In this document: positions 30,153 to 37,896 of the stretch, one piece after another
How positions within the stretch are numbered: the stretch's first letter is position 1
How the letters are laid out: every line of letters begins with the position of its first letter
From: Embleya sp051903075
GTDB taxonomy: Bacteria; Actinomycetota; Actinomycetes; Streptomycetales; Streptomycetaceae
Reading direction: 5' to 3'
DNA length: 64,000 bases
NCBI RefSeq assembly: GCF_051903075.1
Contig: NZ_CP182422.1
Coordinates: forward strand, 4,526,001-4,590,000
Notes under the pieces: generated by a model
The model's database searches: none
What the model was told of the DNA's origin: nothing
What the model saw: the letters and a program-made list of their open reading frames with translations, nothing else
Made by a program: the position numbers and the translations under genes

Positions 30153-30806
30153 ATGCGTATCGTTCTCGTGGGGCCTCCCGGCGCGGGTAAGGGAACCCAG
30201 GCCCAGTACATCGCCGCCAACCTGTCGATTCCCGCCGTCTCGACAGGTGACATCTTCCGCGCCAACGTGAGCCAGGGCACTCCGCTCGGCCGCGAGGCGA
30301 AGACCTACATGGACGCGGGCAACCTCGTACCCGACGAGGTGACCATAGGCATGGTCCGGGAGCGCCTGGCGCAGCCGGACGTCGCCGGAGGTTTCCTCCT
30401 GGACGGGTTCCCGCGCAACACGGCGCAGGCCAAGGTGCTCGACGAGATCCTGGCCGAGAACGACACCGAGCTGGACGTGGTGCTCGAACTCAAGGTCGAC
30501 GACTCGGAGATCATTCAGCGGATCTCGGGCCGTCGGCAGTGCCGGGCCAACGGACACGTCTGTCACATCCTGACCGACGCGCCGAAGGTCGCCGGCATCT
30601 GCGACGAGTGCGGCAGTGAGCTGTACCAGCGCGACGACGACCGCGAGGAGACCGTCCGGCACCGTCTGGACGTCTACAAGGAGCAGACCGAACCCCTGGT
30701 CGGCTACTACTCGGAGCGCAACCTCCTGCTGCCGATCCAGGCGACCGGTCCGGTCAAGGAGGTCACCGCGCGCGCGATGACCGCGCTTCGGGAGTTCGGC
30801 GCCTGA
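30153..30806 (+). CDS. adk: Adenylate kinase
   Basis: Adk catalyses ATP + AMP = 2 ADP. The 217-aa protein has the P-loop GPPGAGKGT (7-15), the AMP-binding TGDIFR and FLLDGFPRN, and a long LID domain. In zinc-type LIDs four ligands lie at about 130, 133, 150 and 153. Here Cys130, Cys150 and Cys153 are present, but 133 is Asn and an extra Cys sits at 137, so zinc binding is doubtful. The ATG directly follows the secY stop. A strong terminator-like palindrome follows. Confidence 0.97.
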   Translation: MRIVLVGPPGAGKGTQAQYIAANLSIPAVSTGDIFRANVSQGTPLGREAKTYMDAGNLVPDEVTIGMVRERLAQPDVAGGFLLDGFPRNTAQAKVLDEILAENDTELDVVLELKVDDSEIIQRISGRRQCRANGHVCHILTDAPKVAGICDECGSELYQRDDDREETVRHRLDVYKEQTEPLVGYYSERNLLLPIQATGPVKEVTARAMTALREFGA

Positions 30807-30834
30807 TCGGGGCCGGCCGCGACAGACATCACAC

Positions 30835-30867
30835 ATGGGCGATCCGGGGAAACCCCGGATCGCCCAT
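30835..30867 (+). terminator. Terminator-like palindrome after adk
   Basis: A perfect 15-bp stem, ATGGGCGATCCGGGG/CCCCGGATCGCCCAT, has an AAA loop. It lies 28 bases after adk and 33 before map, so map is expressed either by read-through or from its own unseen promoter. Confidence 0.75.
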
Positions 30868-30900
30868 CGTGCTTTCAGTGGATGACAGGTGAGGACGGCA

Positions 30901-31692
30901 ATGCCGGTGTTCAGGAAGCGGCACATGCGGATCGAACGCAAGACGCCCGAGCAGATCGAGAAGATGCGTCGTGCCGGCGCGGTGGTGGCCGACACGCTGG
31001 CCCTGCTGCGCGAGGCGGCGGTGCCCGGGGTGACCACCGCCGATCTGGACACGATCGCCGAGCGCTCGATCCGCGGCGCCGGGGCGATTCCCTCGTTCAA
31101 GGGCTACCACGGCTTCCCGGCGTCGATCTGCGCGTCGGTCAACGACGTGGTCGTGCACGGGATCCCGGACGAGACGCCGCTGCGGGATGGGGACATCATC
31201 TCGATCGACTGCGGCGCGATCCTGGACGGCTGGCACGGCGACTCGGCGATCACGGTGCCGATCGGCACGGTCGTGCCCGAGGTGCTGGAACTGAGCCGGG
31301 TGTGCGAGCAGTCGATGTGGGCGGGCATCGAGGCGGCGGTGGCGGGCGGTCGGCTGACCGACATCAGCCACGCGGTGGAGAAGTCGATCCGGTCGCACCG
31401 GCTGCCGGGCGGCGCGAAGTACGGGATCGTCGAGGACTACGGCGGCCACGGCATCGGCACCGAGATGCACCAGGACCCGCACGTGCTCAACTACGGCCCG
31501 GGCGGCCGGGGTCCGCGCCTGGAGGTCGGGGTGTGCCTGGCGATCGAGCCGATGGTCACCCTCGGCAAGCCGGACACCTACACGCTGCCCGACGAGTGGA
31601 CGGTCAAGACCACCGCCGGCGGCCACGCGGCGCACTGGGAGCACTCGATCGCGATCACCGCGAACGGACCCGTGGTGCTCACCGCACCCTGA
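30901..31692 (+). CDS. map: Methionine aminopeptidase, type I
   Basis: MAP removes the initiator methionine from new proteins. The 263-aa protein carries the pita-bread fold and all metal ligands: Asp103, Asp114, His183 (GGHGIGTEMH), Glu216 (AIEPM) and Glu247 (WEHS), plus substrate His86. The ATG at 30901 has GAGGAC 4 bases upstream. GTG 30889 and ATG 30925 are alternatives. It is in the normal actinobacterial position secY-adk-map. Many actinomycetes have a second map gene elsewhere. Confidence 0.96.
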   Translation: MPVFRKRHMRIERKTPEQIEKMRRAGAVVADTLALLREAAVPGVTTADLDTIAERSIRGAGAIPSFKGYHGFPASICASVNDVVVHGIPDETPLRDGDIISIDCGAILDGWHGDSAITVPIGTVVPEVLELSRVCEQSMWAGIEAAVAGGRLTDISHAVEKSIRSHRLPGGAKYGIVEDYGGHGIGTEMHQDPHVLNYGPGGRGPRLEVGVCLAIEPMVTLGKPDTYTLPDEWTVKTTAGGHAAHWEHSIAITANGPVVLTAP

Positions 31693-31762
31693 GGACAGAC
31701 CCCCGCCGATGGTGGGGCTGGCCCCATGTACGAGACCGCGGTGCCTGCCTAGTGTCGAAGGC

Positions 31763-32362
31763 ATGGTGAGGCATCCGACGATGCGGGCATCCGACGTGGA
31801 CCGCGAGGCGGCGGTGACGCTCCTGCGTGAGCACCATCTGGTCGGACGGCTGACGCTGGCAGAGTTCAACGAGCGTATGGGCGCCGCCTTCGCGGCGGTC
31901 ACCCTGGGGGACCTGGCCCGGCTGATCGCCGATCTGCCGCCCCCGGAGCATCTGGAGGCCGACGTCGAGGTGATCCGCGCGCGGATGGCCTACGAGGAGG
32001 CGCGCACCCGGGCGGCGCTCGCCCGGCCGGCGGTGTCGGGTACGGAGCCGGCGACGTCGGTGTTGCCCGCGATGCCGCTCACGCCGCCGCGGCCGCTGCC
32101 GCCGGTGCCGGCCGAGGTGCGGTGGTCGGCCGCCCCGACGCGGCGCCCGGGCGACGGGTGGGCCACCGCGGCGCGGGGCCTGCGCGCGGCCTGGACGGTG
32201 TTGAACGCGGTCACCGCGCTGAACGTGGTGATCTGGCTGCTGGTCGCGGTCGCGGGCACGGGCGTCGTGTACTTCTGGCCGGTGTGGGTCTACGGTCCGG
32301 CGGCCGCGGTGCTGGGTTCGATCCAGATGATCGTGTGGCGACACGGCCGCGCCGCGCCGTGA
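31763..32362 (+). CDS. DUF1707 protein with C-terminal 2TM domain
   Basis: This is a 199-aa protein of unknown function. Residues 1-60 match the DUF1707 pattern (MRASDVDREAAVTLLREHHLVGRLTLAEFNERMGAAFAAVT, broadly), a small helical domain common in actinobacteria. A Pro/Ala-rich linker of about 65 residues follows, then two membrane helices (VLNAVTALNVVIWLLVAVAG and FWPVWVYGPAAAVLGSIQMIVW). A -10-like TAGTGT at 31750-31755 ends 7 bases before the ATG, which predicts a leaderless mRNA. ATG 31781 is an alternative start. A second DUF1707 gene follows 39 bases later. Confidence 0.8.
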   Translation: MVRHPTMRASDVDREAAVTLLREHHLVGRLTLAEFNERMGAAFAAVTLGDLARLIADLPPPEHLEADVEVIRARMAYEEARTRAALARPAVSGTEPATSVLPAMPLTPPRPLPPVPAEVRWSAAPTRRPGDGWATAARGLRAAWTVLNAVTALNVVIWLLVAVAGTGVVYFWPVWVYGPAAAVLGSIQMIVWRHGRAAP

Positions 32363-32401
32363 CCCGGGCGCCGGTGGGCCGAGCGGGACTACGCTCGGAG
32401 C

Positions 32402-32782
32402 ATGGACCGTGATCCGAACGTCCCCGCGACTCCGGCGGACCGCGAACGTGTGACCGCCGAGCTGCGCGAGCACCTGGCGTCGGGTCGGCTGGCGCTGGCC
32501 GACTACCGGGCCGGCCTGGACGGGGTGCGCCGGGCGGTCACGGTGGGGGAGCTGGACTCGCTCGCGGCGAACCTGCCGGGTCGCGAGGATCGCACCGAGA
32601 CGGCGGGCGCGACGCCGCCGCCGGGATACGACCACCCCGTCGAGGCGCCGTTTCGCGCGGGTGCCTATGGTCCGGCCGAGGAACGTCGGTCGCGGGTGTC
32701 CAACACGATGTTGAACAAGGTCTGGCTGGTCGTGATGACCCTCGGCGTGCTGGTGTGGGCACTGGTCTACTTCGTGCGCTGA
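32402..32782 (+). CDS. DUF1707 protein with one C-terminal membrane helix
   Basis: This is a 126-aa protein of unknown function. The N-terminal DUF1707 domain (ADRERVTAELREHLASGRLALADYRAGLDGVRRAVTVGEL, broadly residues 11-50) is related to the upstream gene. A linker and a single C-terminal helix (NKVWLVVMTLGVLVWALVYFV) follow. TACGCT at 32390-32395 ends exactly 6 bases before the ATG, again suggesting a leaderless transcript separate from the upstream gene. The pair interrupts the usual map-infA neighbourhood. Partners or ligands are unknown. Confidence 0.8.
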   Translation: MDRDPNVPATPADRERVTAELREHLASGRLALADYRAGLDGVRRAVTVGELDSLAANLPGREDRTETAGATPPPGYDHPVEAPFRAGAYGPAEERRSRVSNTMLNKVWLVVMTLGVLVWALVYFVR

Positions 32783-32868
32783 TCCACGCGCCGGCTCGTG
32801 CGCGGGCGGTGCGCCGCTGCGGGTGTCCGCGGGGGTGCCGGCGCGGAATCCGCGGTTCCGGGGCCGGT

Positions 32869-32898
32869 TTCGCTTTCACCCGTCCAGTGGCTTAGACT
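32869..32898 (+). promoter_or_regulatory. Candidate promoter of infA-rpmJ-rpsMK-rpsD
   Basis: The -10 TAGACT (32893-32898) is a near-consensus streptomycete hexamer. The best -35 is a weak TTCGCT at 32869-32874 with an 18-base spacer. The start site near 32905 would give a 115-base leader before infA. Confidence 0.45.
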
Positions 32899-33018
32899 GA
32901 CTCGTCGGCTCACATGTAGCCAGGTTTGGCGCGCCCGTCGTACGGGCGCCGAAAATCTGAGCTTCGTCATGTGCGCCGGGTAACGGTAGTTGATCCCGAG
33001 ACACGAAGCGCGGAGGAC

Positions 33019-33240
33019 ATGCCCAAGAAGCAAGGGGCCATCGAAATCGAGGGCACCGTCATCGAGTCGCTCCCCAACGCCATGTTTCGCGTCGAGCTTC
33101 AGAACGGGCACAAGGTCCTCGCGCACATCAGTGGGAAGATGCGGATGCACTACATCCGGATTCTTCCGGACGACCGGGTTGTCGTGGAGCTGAGCCCTTA
33201 CGACCTGACCCGCGGCCGGATCGTCTACCGCTACAAGTAG
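33019..33240 (+). CDS. infA: Translation initiation factor IF-1
   Basis: IF-1 blocks the A site during initiation and assists IF-2 and IF-3. The 73-aa protein is a single S1-like OB fold: MPKKQGAIEIEGTVIESLPNAMFRVEL, broadly, then GHKVLAHISGKMRMHYIRILPDDRVVVELSPYDLTRGRIVYRYK. Length and sequence are standard for actinobacteria. The ATG at 33019 follows GGAGGAC. rpmJ follows after 116 bases. Confidence 0.98.
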   Translation: MPKKQGAIEIEGTVIESLPNAMFRVELQNGHKVLAHISGKMRMHYIRILPDDRVVVELSPYDLTRGRIVYRYK

Positions 33241-33356
33241 GCGAGCCCCGGTCCCGCCCACGCCGTGCGTGGTGTGTGGGGCCTGGCAGCAAACCGACAA
33301 CCGACTCGGCGACGGCGGCGTGCCCGCACGCCTTCGTCACACGTACCGGAGAAATC

Positions 33357-33470
33357 ATGAAGGTCAAGCCGAGCGTCAAGAAGATCTGCGACAAGTGCAA
33401 GGTGATCCGCCGTCACGGCCGGGTCATGGTGATCTGCGAGAACCTGCGCCACAAGCAGCGCCAGGGCTGA
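33357..33470 (+). CDS. rpmJ: 50S ribosomal protein L36, zinc-binding type
   Basis: L36 is the smallest ribosomal protein and is bound near the base of the L7/L12 stalk. The 37-aa product has zinc ligands Cys11, Cys14, Cys27 and His32 (CDKC...CENLRH). The frame stays open upstream, but ATG 33357 gives the exact family length. Its weak AGAAATC-type upstream site is usual. Zinc-free paralogues often exist elsewhere in actinomycete genomes but are not in this window. Confidence 0.96.
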   Translation: MKVKPSVKKICDKCKVIRRHGRVMVICENLRHKQRQG

Positions 33471-33564
33471 GCGGCACCACCCCCCTTCGCACAACGAGCG
33501 ATCGACGCGCGACGCACCCCGTAAGAGCCGCAGCACCCGACCCCCGCCCCGTGCGGGACGCCAC

Positions 33565-33583
33565 CCTCGGCCGGAGGCCGAGG
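33565..33583 (+). terminator. Hairpin between rpmJ and rpsM
   Basis: CCTCGGCC-GGA-GGCCGAGG is a perfect 8-bp stem with a 3-base loop in the 187-base gap. It may attenuate or process the alpha-operon transcript. Confidence 0.4.
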
Positions 33584-33657
33584 ACCGAGCACATCCCCCG
33601 TGGATCTGCCGGACCGGTGCTGGGCCAGACCTCCGACTGAAACCAGGAGCCACACAT

Positions 33658-34038
33658 ATGGCACGCCTCGTCGGCGTCGACCTCCCCCGTGACAAGCGGG
33701 TCGAGGTCGCTCTGACCTACATCTTCGGCGTCGGGCGCACTCGTGCGCTGGACACGCTGAAGAACACCGGTGTCAACCCCGACACCCGCGTCCGCGATCT
33801 CGCCGAGGACGACCTGATCAAGCTTCGCGACTGGATCGAGGGCAACTACCGCGTCGAGGGTGACCTCCGCCGCGAAGTCGCCGCCGACATCCGCCGCAAG
33901 GTCGAGATCGGTTGCTACGAAGGTCTGCGTCACCGTCGCGGTCTTCCCGTCCGCGGTCAGCGCACCCACACCAACGCGCGTACCCGCAAGGGCCCGCGCC
34001 GCGCGATCGCCGGCAAGAAGAAGCCGGGCAAGAAGTAG
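33658..34038 (+). CDS. rpsM: 30S ribosomal protein S13
   Basis: S13 in the 30S head forms inter-subunit bridges and touches P-site tRNA. The 126-aa protein starts MARLVGVDLPRDKRVEVAL and has the helix-hairpin-helix GVGRTRALDTLKNTGVNPDTRV and the basic tail GQRTHTNARTRKGPRRAIAGKKKPGKK. The ATG at 33658 follows AGGAGCC. It lies before rpsK in alpha-operon order. Confidence 0.98.
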   Translation: MARLVGVDLPRDKRVEVALTYIFGVGRTRALDTLKNTGVNPDTRVRDLAEDDLIKLRDWIEGNYRVEGDLRREVAADIRRKVEIGCYEGLRHRRGLPVRGQRTHTNARTRKGPRRAIAGKKKPGKK

Positions 34039-34105
34039 TCCGCGTACGACGGATCACGCGGTCCTCAATTCGTAGCGGACCGACGACCTCAGGAGTTTTC
34101 AGCAG

Positions 34106-34507
34106 ATGCCTCCCAAGAGCCGCGCGGGCGCCAAGAAGGTGCGCCGCAAGGAAAAGAAGAACGTCGCTCACGGGCACGCCCACATCAAGAGCACGTTCAA
34201 CAACACCATCGTTTCGATCACGGACCCCAGCGGCAACGTGATCTCGTGGGCCTCCGCGGGCCACGTCGGCTTCAAGGGCTCGCGCAAGTCGACCCCCTTC
34301 GCCGCGCAGATGGCCGCCGAGTCCGCCGCGCGTCGTGCGCAGGAGCACGGCATGCGCAAGGTCGACGTTTTCGTCAAGGGCCCGGGCTCCGGTCGGGAGA
34401 CCGCCATTCGTTCGCTGCAGGCCACCGGCCTGGAGGTGGGCTCCATTCAGGACGTCACCCCCGTGCCGCACAACGGCTGCCGCCCCCCCAAGCGCCGCCG
34501 CGTCTGA
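34106..34507 (+). CDS. rpsK: 30S ribosomal protein S11
   Basis: S11 lies on the 30S platform near the E-site codon. The 133-aa protein includes the basic N-terminus, HAHIKSTFNNTIVSITDPSGNVISWASAG and the signature SIQDVTPVPHNGCRPPKRRRV. The ATG at 34106 is preceded by AGGAGTTTTCAGC. It is followed 28 bases later by rpsD. Confidence 0.98.
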   Translation: MPPKSRAGAKKVRRKEKKNVAHGHAHIKSTFNNTIVSITDPSGNVISWASAGHVGFKGSRKSTPFAAQMAAESAARRAQEHGMRKVDVFVKGPGSGRETAIRSLQATGLEVGSIQDVTPVPHNGCRPPKRRRV

Positions 34508-34535
34508 CCAGCAGCTGACTAGGAGTTAAAGAACA

Positions 34536-35162
34536 ATGGCGCGTTACACCGGCGCGGACTGCAAGCGCTGCCGTCGCGAGAAGATGAAGCTGTTCCTCAA
34601 GGGCAGCAAGTGCGAGGGCCCGAAGTGCCCGATCGAGATCCGCCCCTACCCGCCGGGCGAGCACGGTCGTGGCCGTACCAAGGACAGCGAGTACCTGCTG
34701 CAGATGCGCGAGAAGCAGAAGTGCGCGCGCATCTACGGCGTTCTCGAGAAGCAGTTCAAGGGCTACTACGAGGAAGCGAACCGTCGCCAGGGCAAGACCG
34801 GCGAGAACCTGCTTCGCATCCTCGAGTCGCGCCTGGACAACGTGGTCTACCGCGCGGGCTTCGCCAAGTCGCGTGACCACGCCCGTCAGCTCGTGCGCCA
34901 CGGTCACATCGTGGTCAACGGCGTCAAGACGGACATCCCGTCGTTCCGGGTCTCCGACAACGACATCATCGAGGTCCGCAAGGACTCGGTCGAGCTGACC
35001 CCGTTCGTGGTCGCCCGTGCCGAGGCCGGCGAGCGCACCGTCCCGGCCTGGCTCGAGGTCATCCCGGGCAAGATGCGCATCCTCGTGCACTCCCTCCCGG
35101 CGCGTCAGGTCATCGACACGCAGGTGCAGGAGCAGTTGATCGTCGAGCTCTACTCGAAGTAG
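34536..35162 (+). CDS. rpsD: 30S ribosomal protein S4, zinc-binding type
   Basis: S4 initiates 16S rRNA assembly and in E. coli represses the alpha operon. The 208-aa protein has an N-terminal cysteine cluster (Cys9, Cys12, Cys26, Cys31) typical of zinc-containing S4, and the S4 RNA-binding domain SRLDNVVYRAGFAKSRDHARQLVRHGHIVVNG in its centre. The ATG at 34536 follows AGGAGTTAAAGAAC. A large compound hairpin separates it from rpoA. Confidence 0.98.
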   Translation: MARYTGADCKRCRREKMKLFLKGSKCEGPKCPIEIRPYPPGEHGRGRTKDSEYLLQMREKQKCARIYGVLEKQFKGYYEEANRRQGKTGENLLRILESRLDNVVYRAGFAKSRDHARQLVRHGHIVVNGVKTDIPSFRVSDNDIIEVRKDSVELTPFVVARAEAGERTVPAWLEVIPGKMRILVHSLPARQVIDTQVQEQLIVELYSK

Positions 35163-35174
35163 CGGCTCTTCGGA

Positions 35175-35228
35175 ACGGGCGGACCGCCCCAGGGTTTGCA
35201 GACAAACCCTGGATGCCGGTCCGCCCGT
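35175..35228 (+). terminator. Two-tier hairpin between rpsD and rpoA
   Basis: An outer stem ACGGGCGGACC/GGTCCGCCCGT (35175-35185/35218-35228) encloses an inner perfect 10-bp stem CCAGGGTTTG/CAAACCCTGG (35189-35198/35203-35212). It sits 12 bases after rpsD and 54 before rpoA. It could terminate the ribosomal part of the operon or act as a protein-binding or processing site. Confidence 0.6.
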
Positions 35229-35282
35229 ATCCTTGTTCTCACTGGCGTCATATAGCGGACGCCAATGACATGGAGGCACCCC

Positions 35283-36299
35283 ATGCTTATCGCCCAGCGG
35301 CCGACCCTCACCGAGGACGTCGTCGACGAATACCGCTCGCGGTTCGTCATCGAGCCCCTCGAGCCCGGCTTCGGCTACACGCTCGGCAACTCGCTCCGTC
35401 GTACCCTCCTCTCCTCGATCCCGGGCGCTGCCGTCACCAGCATCCGGATCGACGGTGTCCTGCACGAGTTCACCACCGTGCCGGGCGTCAAGGAGGACGT
35501 CACCGACCTCATCCTGAACATCAAGCAGCTGGTCGTCTCCTCGGAGCACGACGAGCCGGTCGTGATGTACCTGCGCAAGCAGGGCCCGGGTGTGGTCACC
35601 GCCGGCGACATCGCGCCGCCGGCCGGTGTCGAGGTGCACAACCCCGACCTGGTCCTGGCCACGCTGAACGCCAAGGGCAAGCTGGAGATGGAGCTGACCG
35701 TCGAGCGCGGTCGCGGCTACGTCTCCGCGGTGCAGAACAAGCAGGCGGGCCAGGAGATCGGCCGCGTGCCGGTCGACTCGATCTACTCGCCGGTGCTCAA
35801 GGTCACCTACAAGGTCGAGGCGACCCGTGTCGAGCAGCGCACCGACTTCGACAAGCTGATCGTCGACGTCGAGACCAAGCAGTCCATGCGTCCGCGTGAC
35901 GCGATGGCCTCCGCGGGCAAGACCCTGGTCGAGCTGTTCGGTCTCGCGCGCGAGCTGAACATCGACGCCGAGGGCATCGACATGGGCCCGTCGCCGACCG
36001 ACGCCGCGCTCGCGGCCGACCTGGCGCTGCCGATCGAGGAGCTCGAGCTCACGGTCCGCTCCTACAACTGCCTCAAGCGCGAGGGCATCCACACCGTGGG
36101 TGAGCTGGTCGCGCGCAGCGAGGCCGACCTGCTGGACATCCGCAACTTCGGTGCGAAGTCCATCGACGAGGTCAAGGCGAAGCTCAACGGGATGGGTCTG
36201 GCCCTCAAGGACAGCCCGCCCGGGTTCGACCCGACCGCCGCCGCGGACAGCTTCGGCGACGAGGACGACCACGGCTTCGCGGAGACCGAGCAGTACTGA
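35283..36299 (+). CDS. rpoA: DNA-directed RNA polymerase subunit alpha
   Basis: RpoA dimerises to seed polymerase assembly, and its C-terminal domain contacts UP elements and activators. The 338-aa protein has the N-terminal domain (FGYTLGNSLRRTLLSSIPGAAVTSIRIDGVLHEF, broadly) and the C-terminal domain with two HhH-type helices (EELELTVRSYNCLKREGIHTVGELV and IRNFGAKSIDEVKAKLNGMGL). I chose ATG 35283 over ATG 35265, because the latter overlaps the GGAGG site at 35272-35277. rplQ follows after 98 bases. Confidence 0.98.
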   Translation: MLIAQRPTLTEDVVDEYRSRFVIEPLEPGFGYTLGNSLRRTLLSSIPGAAVTSIRIDGVLHEFTTVPGVKEDVTDLILNIKQLVVSSEHDEPVVMYLRKQGPGVVTAGDIAPPAGVEVHNPDLVLATLNAKGKLEMELTVERGRGYVSAVQNKQAGQEIGRVPVDSIYSPVLKVTYKVEATRVEQRTDFDKLIVDVETKQSMRPRDAMASAGKTLVELFGLARELNIDAEGIDMGPSPTDAALAADLALPIEELELTVRSYNCLKREGIHTVGELVARSEADLLDIRNFGAKSIDEVKAKLNGMGLALKDSPPGFDPTAAADSFGDEDDHGFAETEQY

Positions 36300-36397
36300 G
36301 CGGCTCTTTCGGGAGTTGCCGCCACCCGGGCCGACCGGCCCGGGTGGACTGACGCCGGTACCTGATACGGCCGGCGCAGGAATATCAAGGAGAGAAC

Positions 36398-36919
<522 letters not shown>

Positions 36920-36956
36920 GGCCGGGTCGGACGCTCCAGGCGTTCCGAATCACCGT

Positions 36957-36996
36957 GCGAGCCCGTTCTCCGTATCCGTACGGAGGGCGGGCTCGC
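36957..36996 (+). terminator. Terminator of rpoA-rplQ
   Basis: GCGAGCCCG/CGGGCTCGC (36957-36965/36988-36996), with an inner stem CTCCGTA/TACGGAG, makes a long hairpin 37 bases after rplQ and just upstream of truA. Confidence 0.7.
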
Positions 36997-37018
36997 GCCA
37001 TGTCCGGAGGTGGATGAC

Positions 37019-37861
37019 GTGGTGCGCTTGCGCATCGATCTGTCGTACGACGGCACCGAGTTCGCCGGGTGGGCCCGTCAGCGCGAACTGCGCACCGTGC
37101 AGGGGACGTTGGAGAGCGCCCTGACCACGGTGCTGCGGCTGGCGGAGCCCGCGCAGCTGACCGTGGCTGGGCGGACCGACGCGGGGGTGCACGCACGGGG
37201 CCAGGTGGCGCACCTGGACGTGCCCGACGAGGTGTGGGCCGACCTGGGCGAGGTGGCGCTGCGCCGGGTCACCGGGCGGCTGCCGCGGGATCTGCGGGTG
37301 CGCGACATCACCGTGGCGCCGGCCGGGTTCGACGCGCGGTTCGGCGCGATCTGGCGGCGCTACGCGTACCGGGTGTGCGACGCGCCGGGCGGGGTGGACC
37401 CGCTGCGCCGGGGCGACGTGGTGTGGCACGACCGGCCGCTGGACGAGGACCGGATGAACGAGGCGGCCGGGCGGCTGATCGGCGAACACGACTTCGCGTC
37501 GTTCTGCCGCCGGCGCGAGGGGGCCACGACGGTGCGCTGCCTCCAGGACTTCTCCTGGGCCCGCGAGACGCCGACCGGGGCGGACGTGGGTCCGGCGTAC
37601 CGCCCGGTGATCGTGGCGACCGTGCGGGCCGACGCGTTCTGCCACAACATGGTGCGCTCGCTGGTCGGTGCGATGTTCGCGGTGGGCACCGGGCGCAAGC
37701 CGCCGACCTGGCCGCAGGAGGTCCTGGGGCGCGCGGTGCGCGACTCGGGCGTGCACGTCGCGCCCGCGCACGGGCTCACCCTGGAGGAGGTGGCGTATCC
37801 GGCCGACGAACTGCTCGCGGACCGGGTGAGCGCCACCCGGCGGCGCCGCGACGGCAGCTGA
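37019..37861 (+). CDS. truA: tRNA pseudouridine synthase A
   Basis: TruA makes pseudouridine at positions 38-40 of the tRNA anticodon arm. The protein (280 aa with this start) has the catalytic aspartate at about residue 54 in VAGRTDAGVHARGQV, plus YRVCDAPGGVDPLRR and FCHNMVRSLVGAM. Starts GTG 37010, 37019 and 37022 are all possible. GGAGG at 37006-37010 spaces best to 37019. The codon usage is richer in G than that of the ribosomal genes, marking the end of the highly expressed block. Confidence 0.95.
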   Translation: MVRLRIDLSYDGTEFAGWARQRELRTVQGTLESALTTVLRLAEPAQLTVAGRTDAGVHARGQVAHLDVPDEVWADLGEVALRRVTGRLPRDLRVRDITVAPAGFDARFGAIWRRYAYRVCDAPGGVDPLRRGDVVWHDRPLDEDRMNEAAGRLIGEHDFASFCRRREGATTVRCLQDFSWARETPTGADVGPAYRPVIVATVRADAFCHNMVRSLVGAMFAVGTGRKPPTWPQEVLGRAVRDSGVHVAPAHGLTLEEVAYPADELLADRVSATRRRRDGS

Positions 37862-37863
37862 GC

Positions 37864-37890
37864 GCGGGGGCGGCCCGGCGCCGCCCCCGC
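37864..37890. terminator. Bidirectional terminator between truA and the convergent gene
   Basis: GCGGGGGCGGC/GCCGCCCCCGC is a perfect 11-bp stem with a 5-base loop. It lies in the 35-base gap between two convergent stop codons and so can serve both strands. Confidence 0.7.
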
Positions 37891-37896
37891 TGTCGC

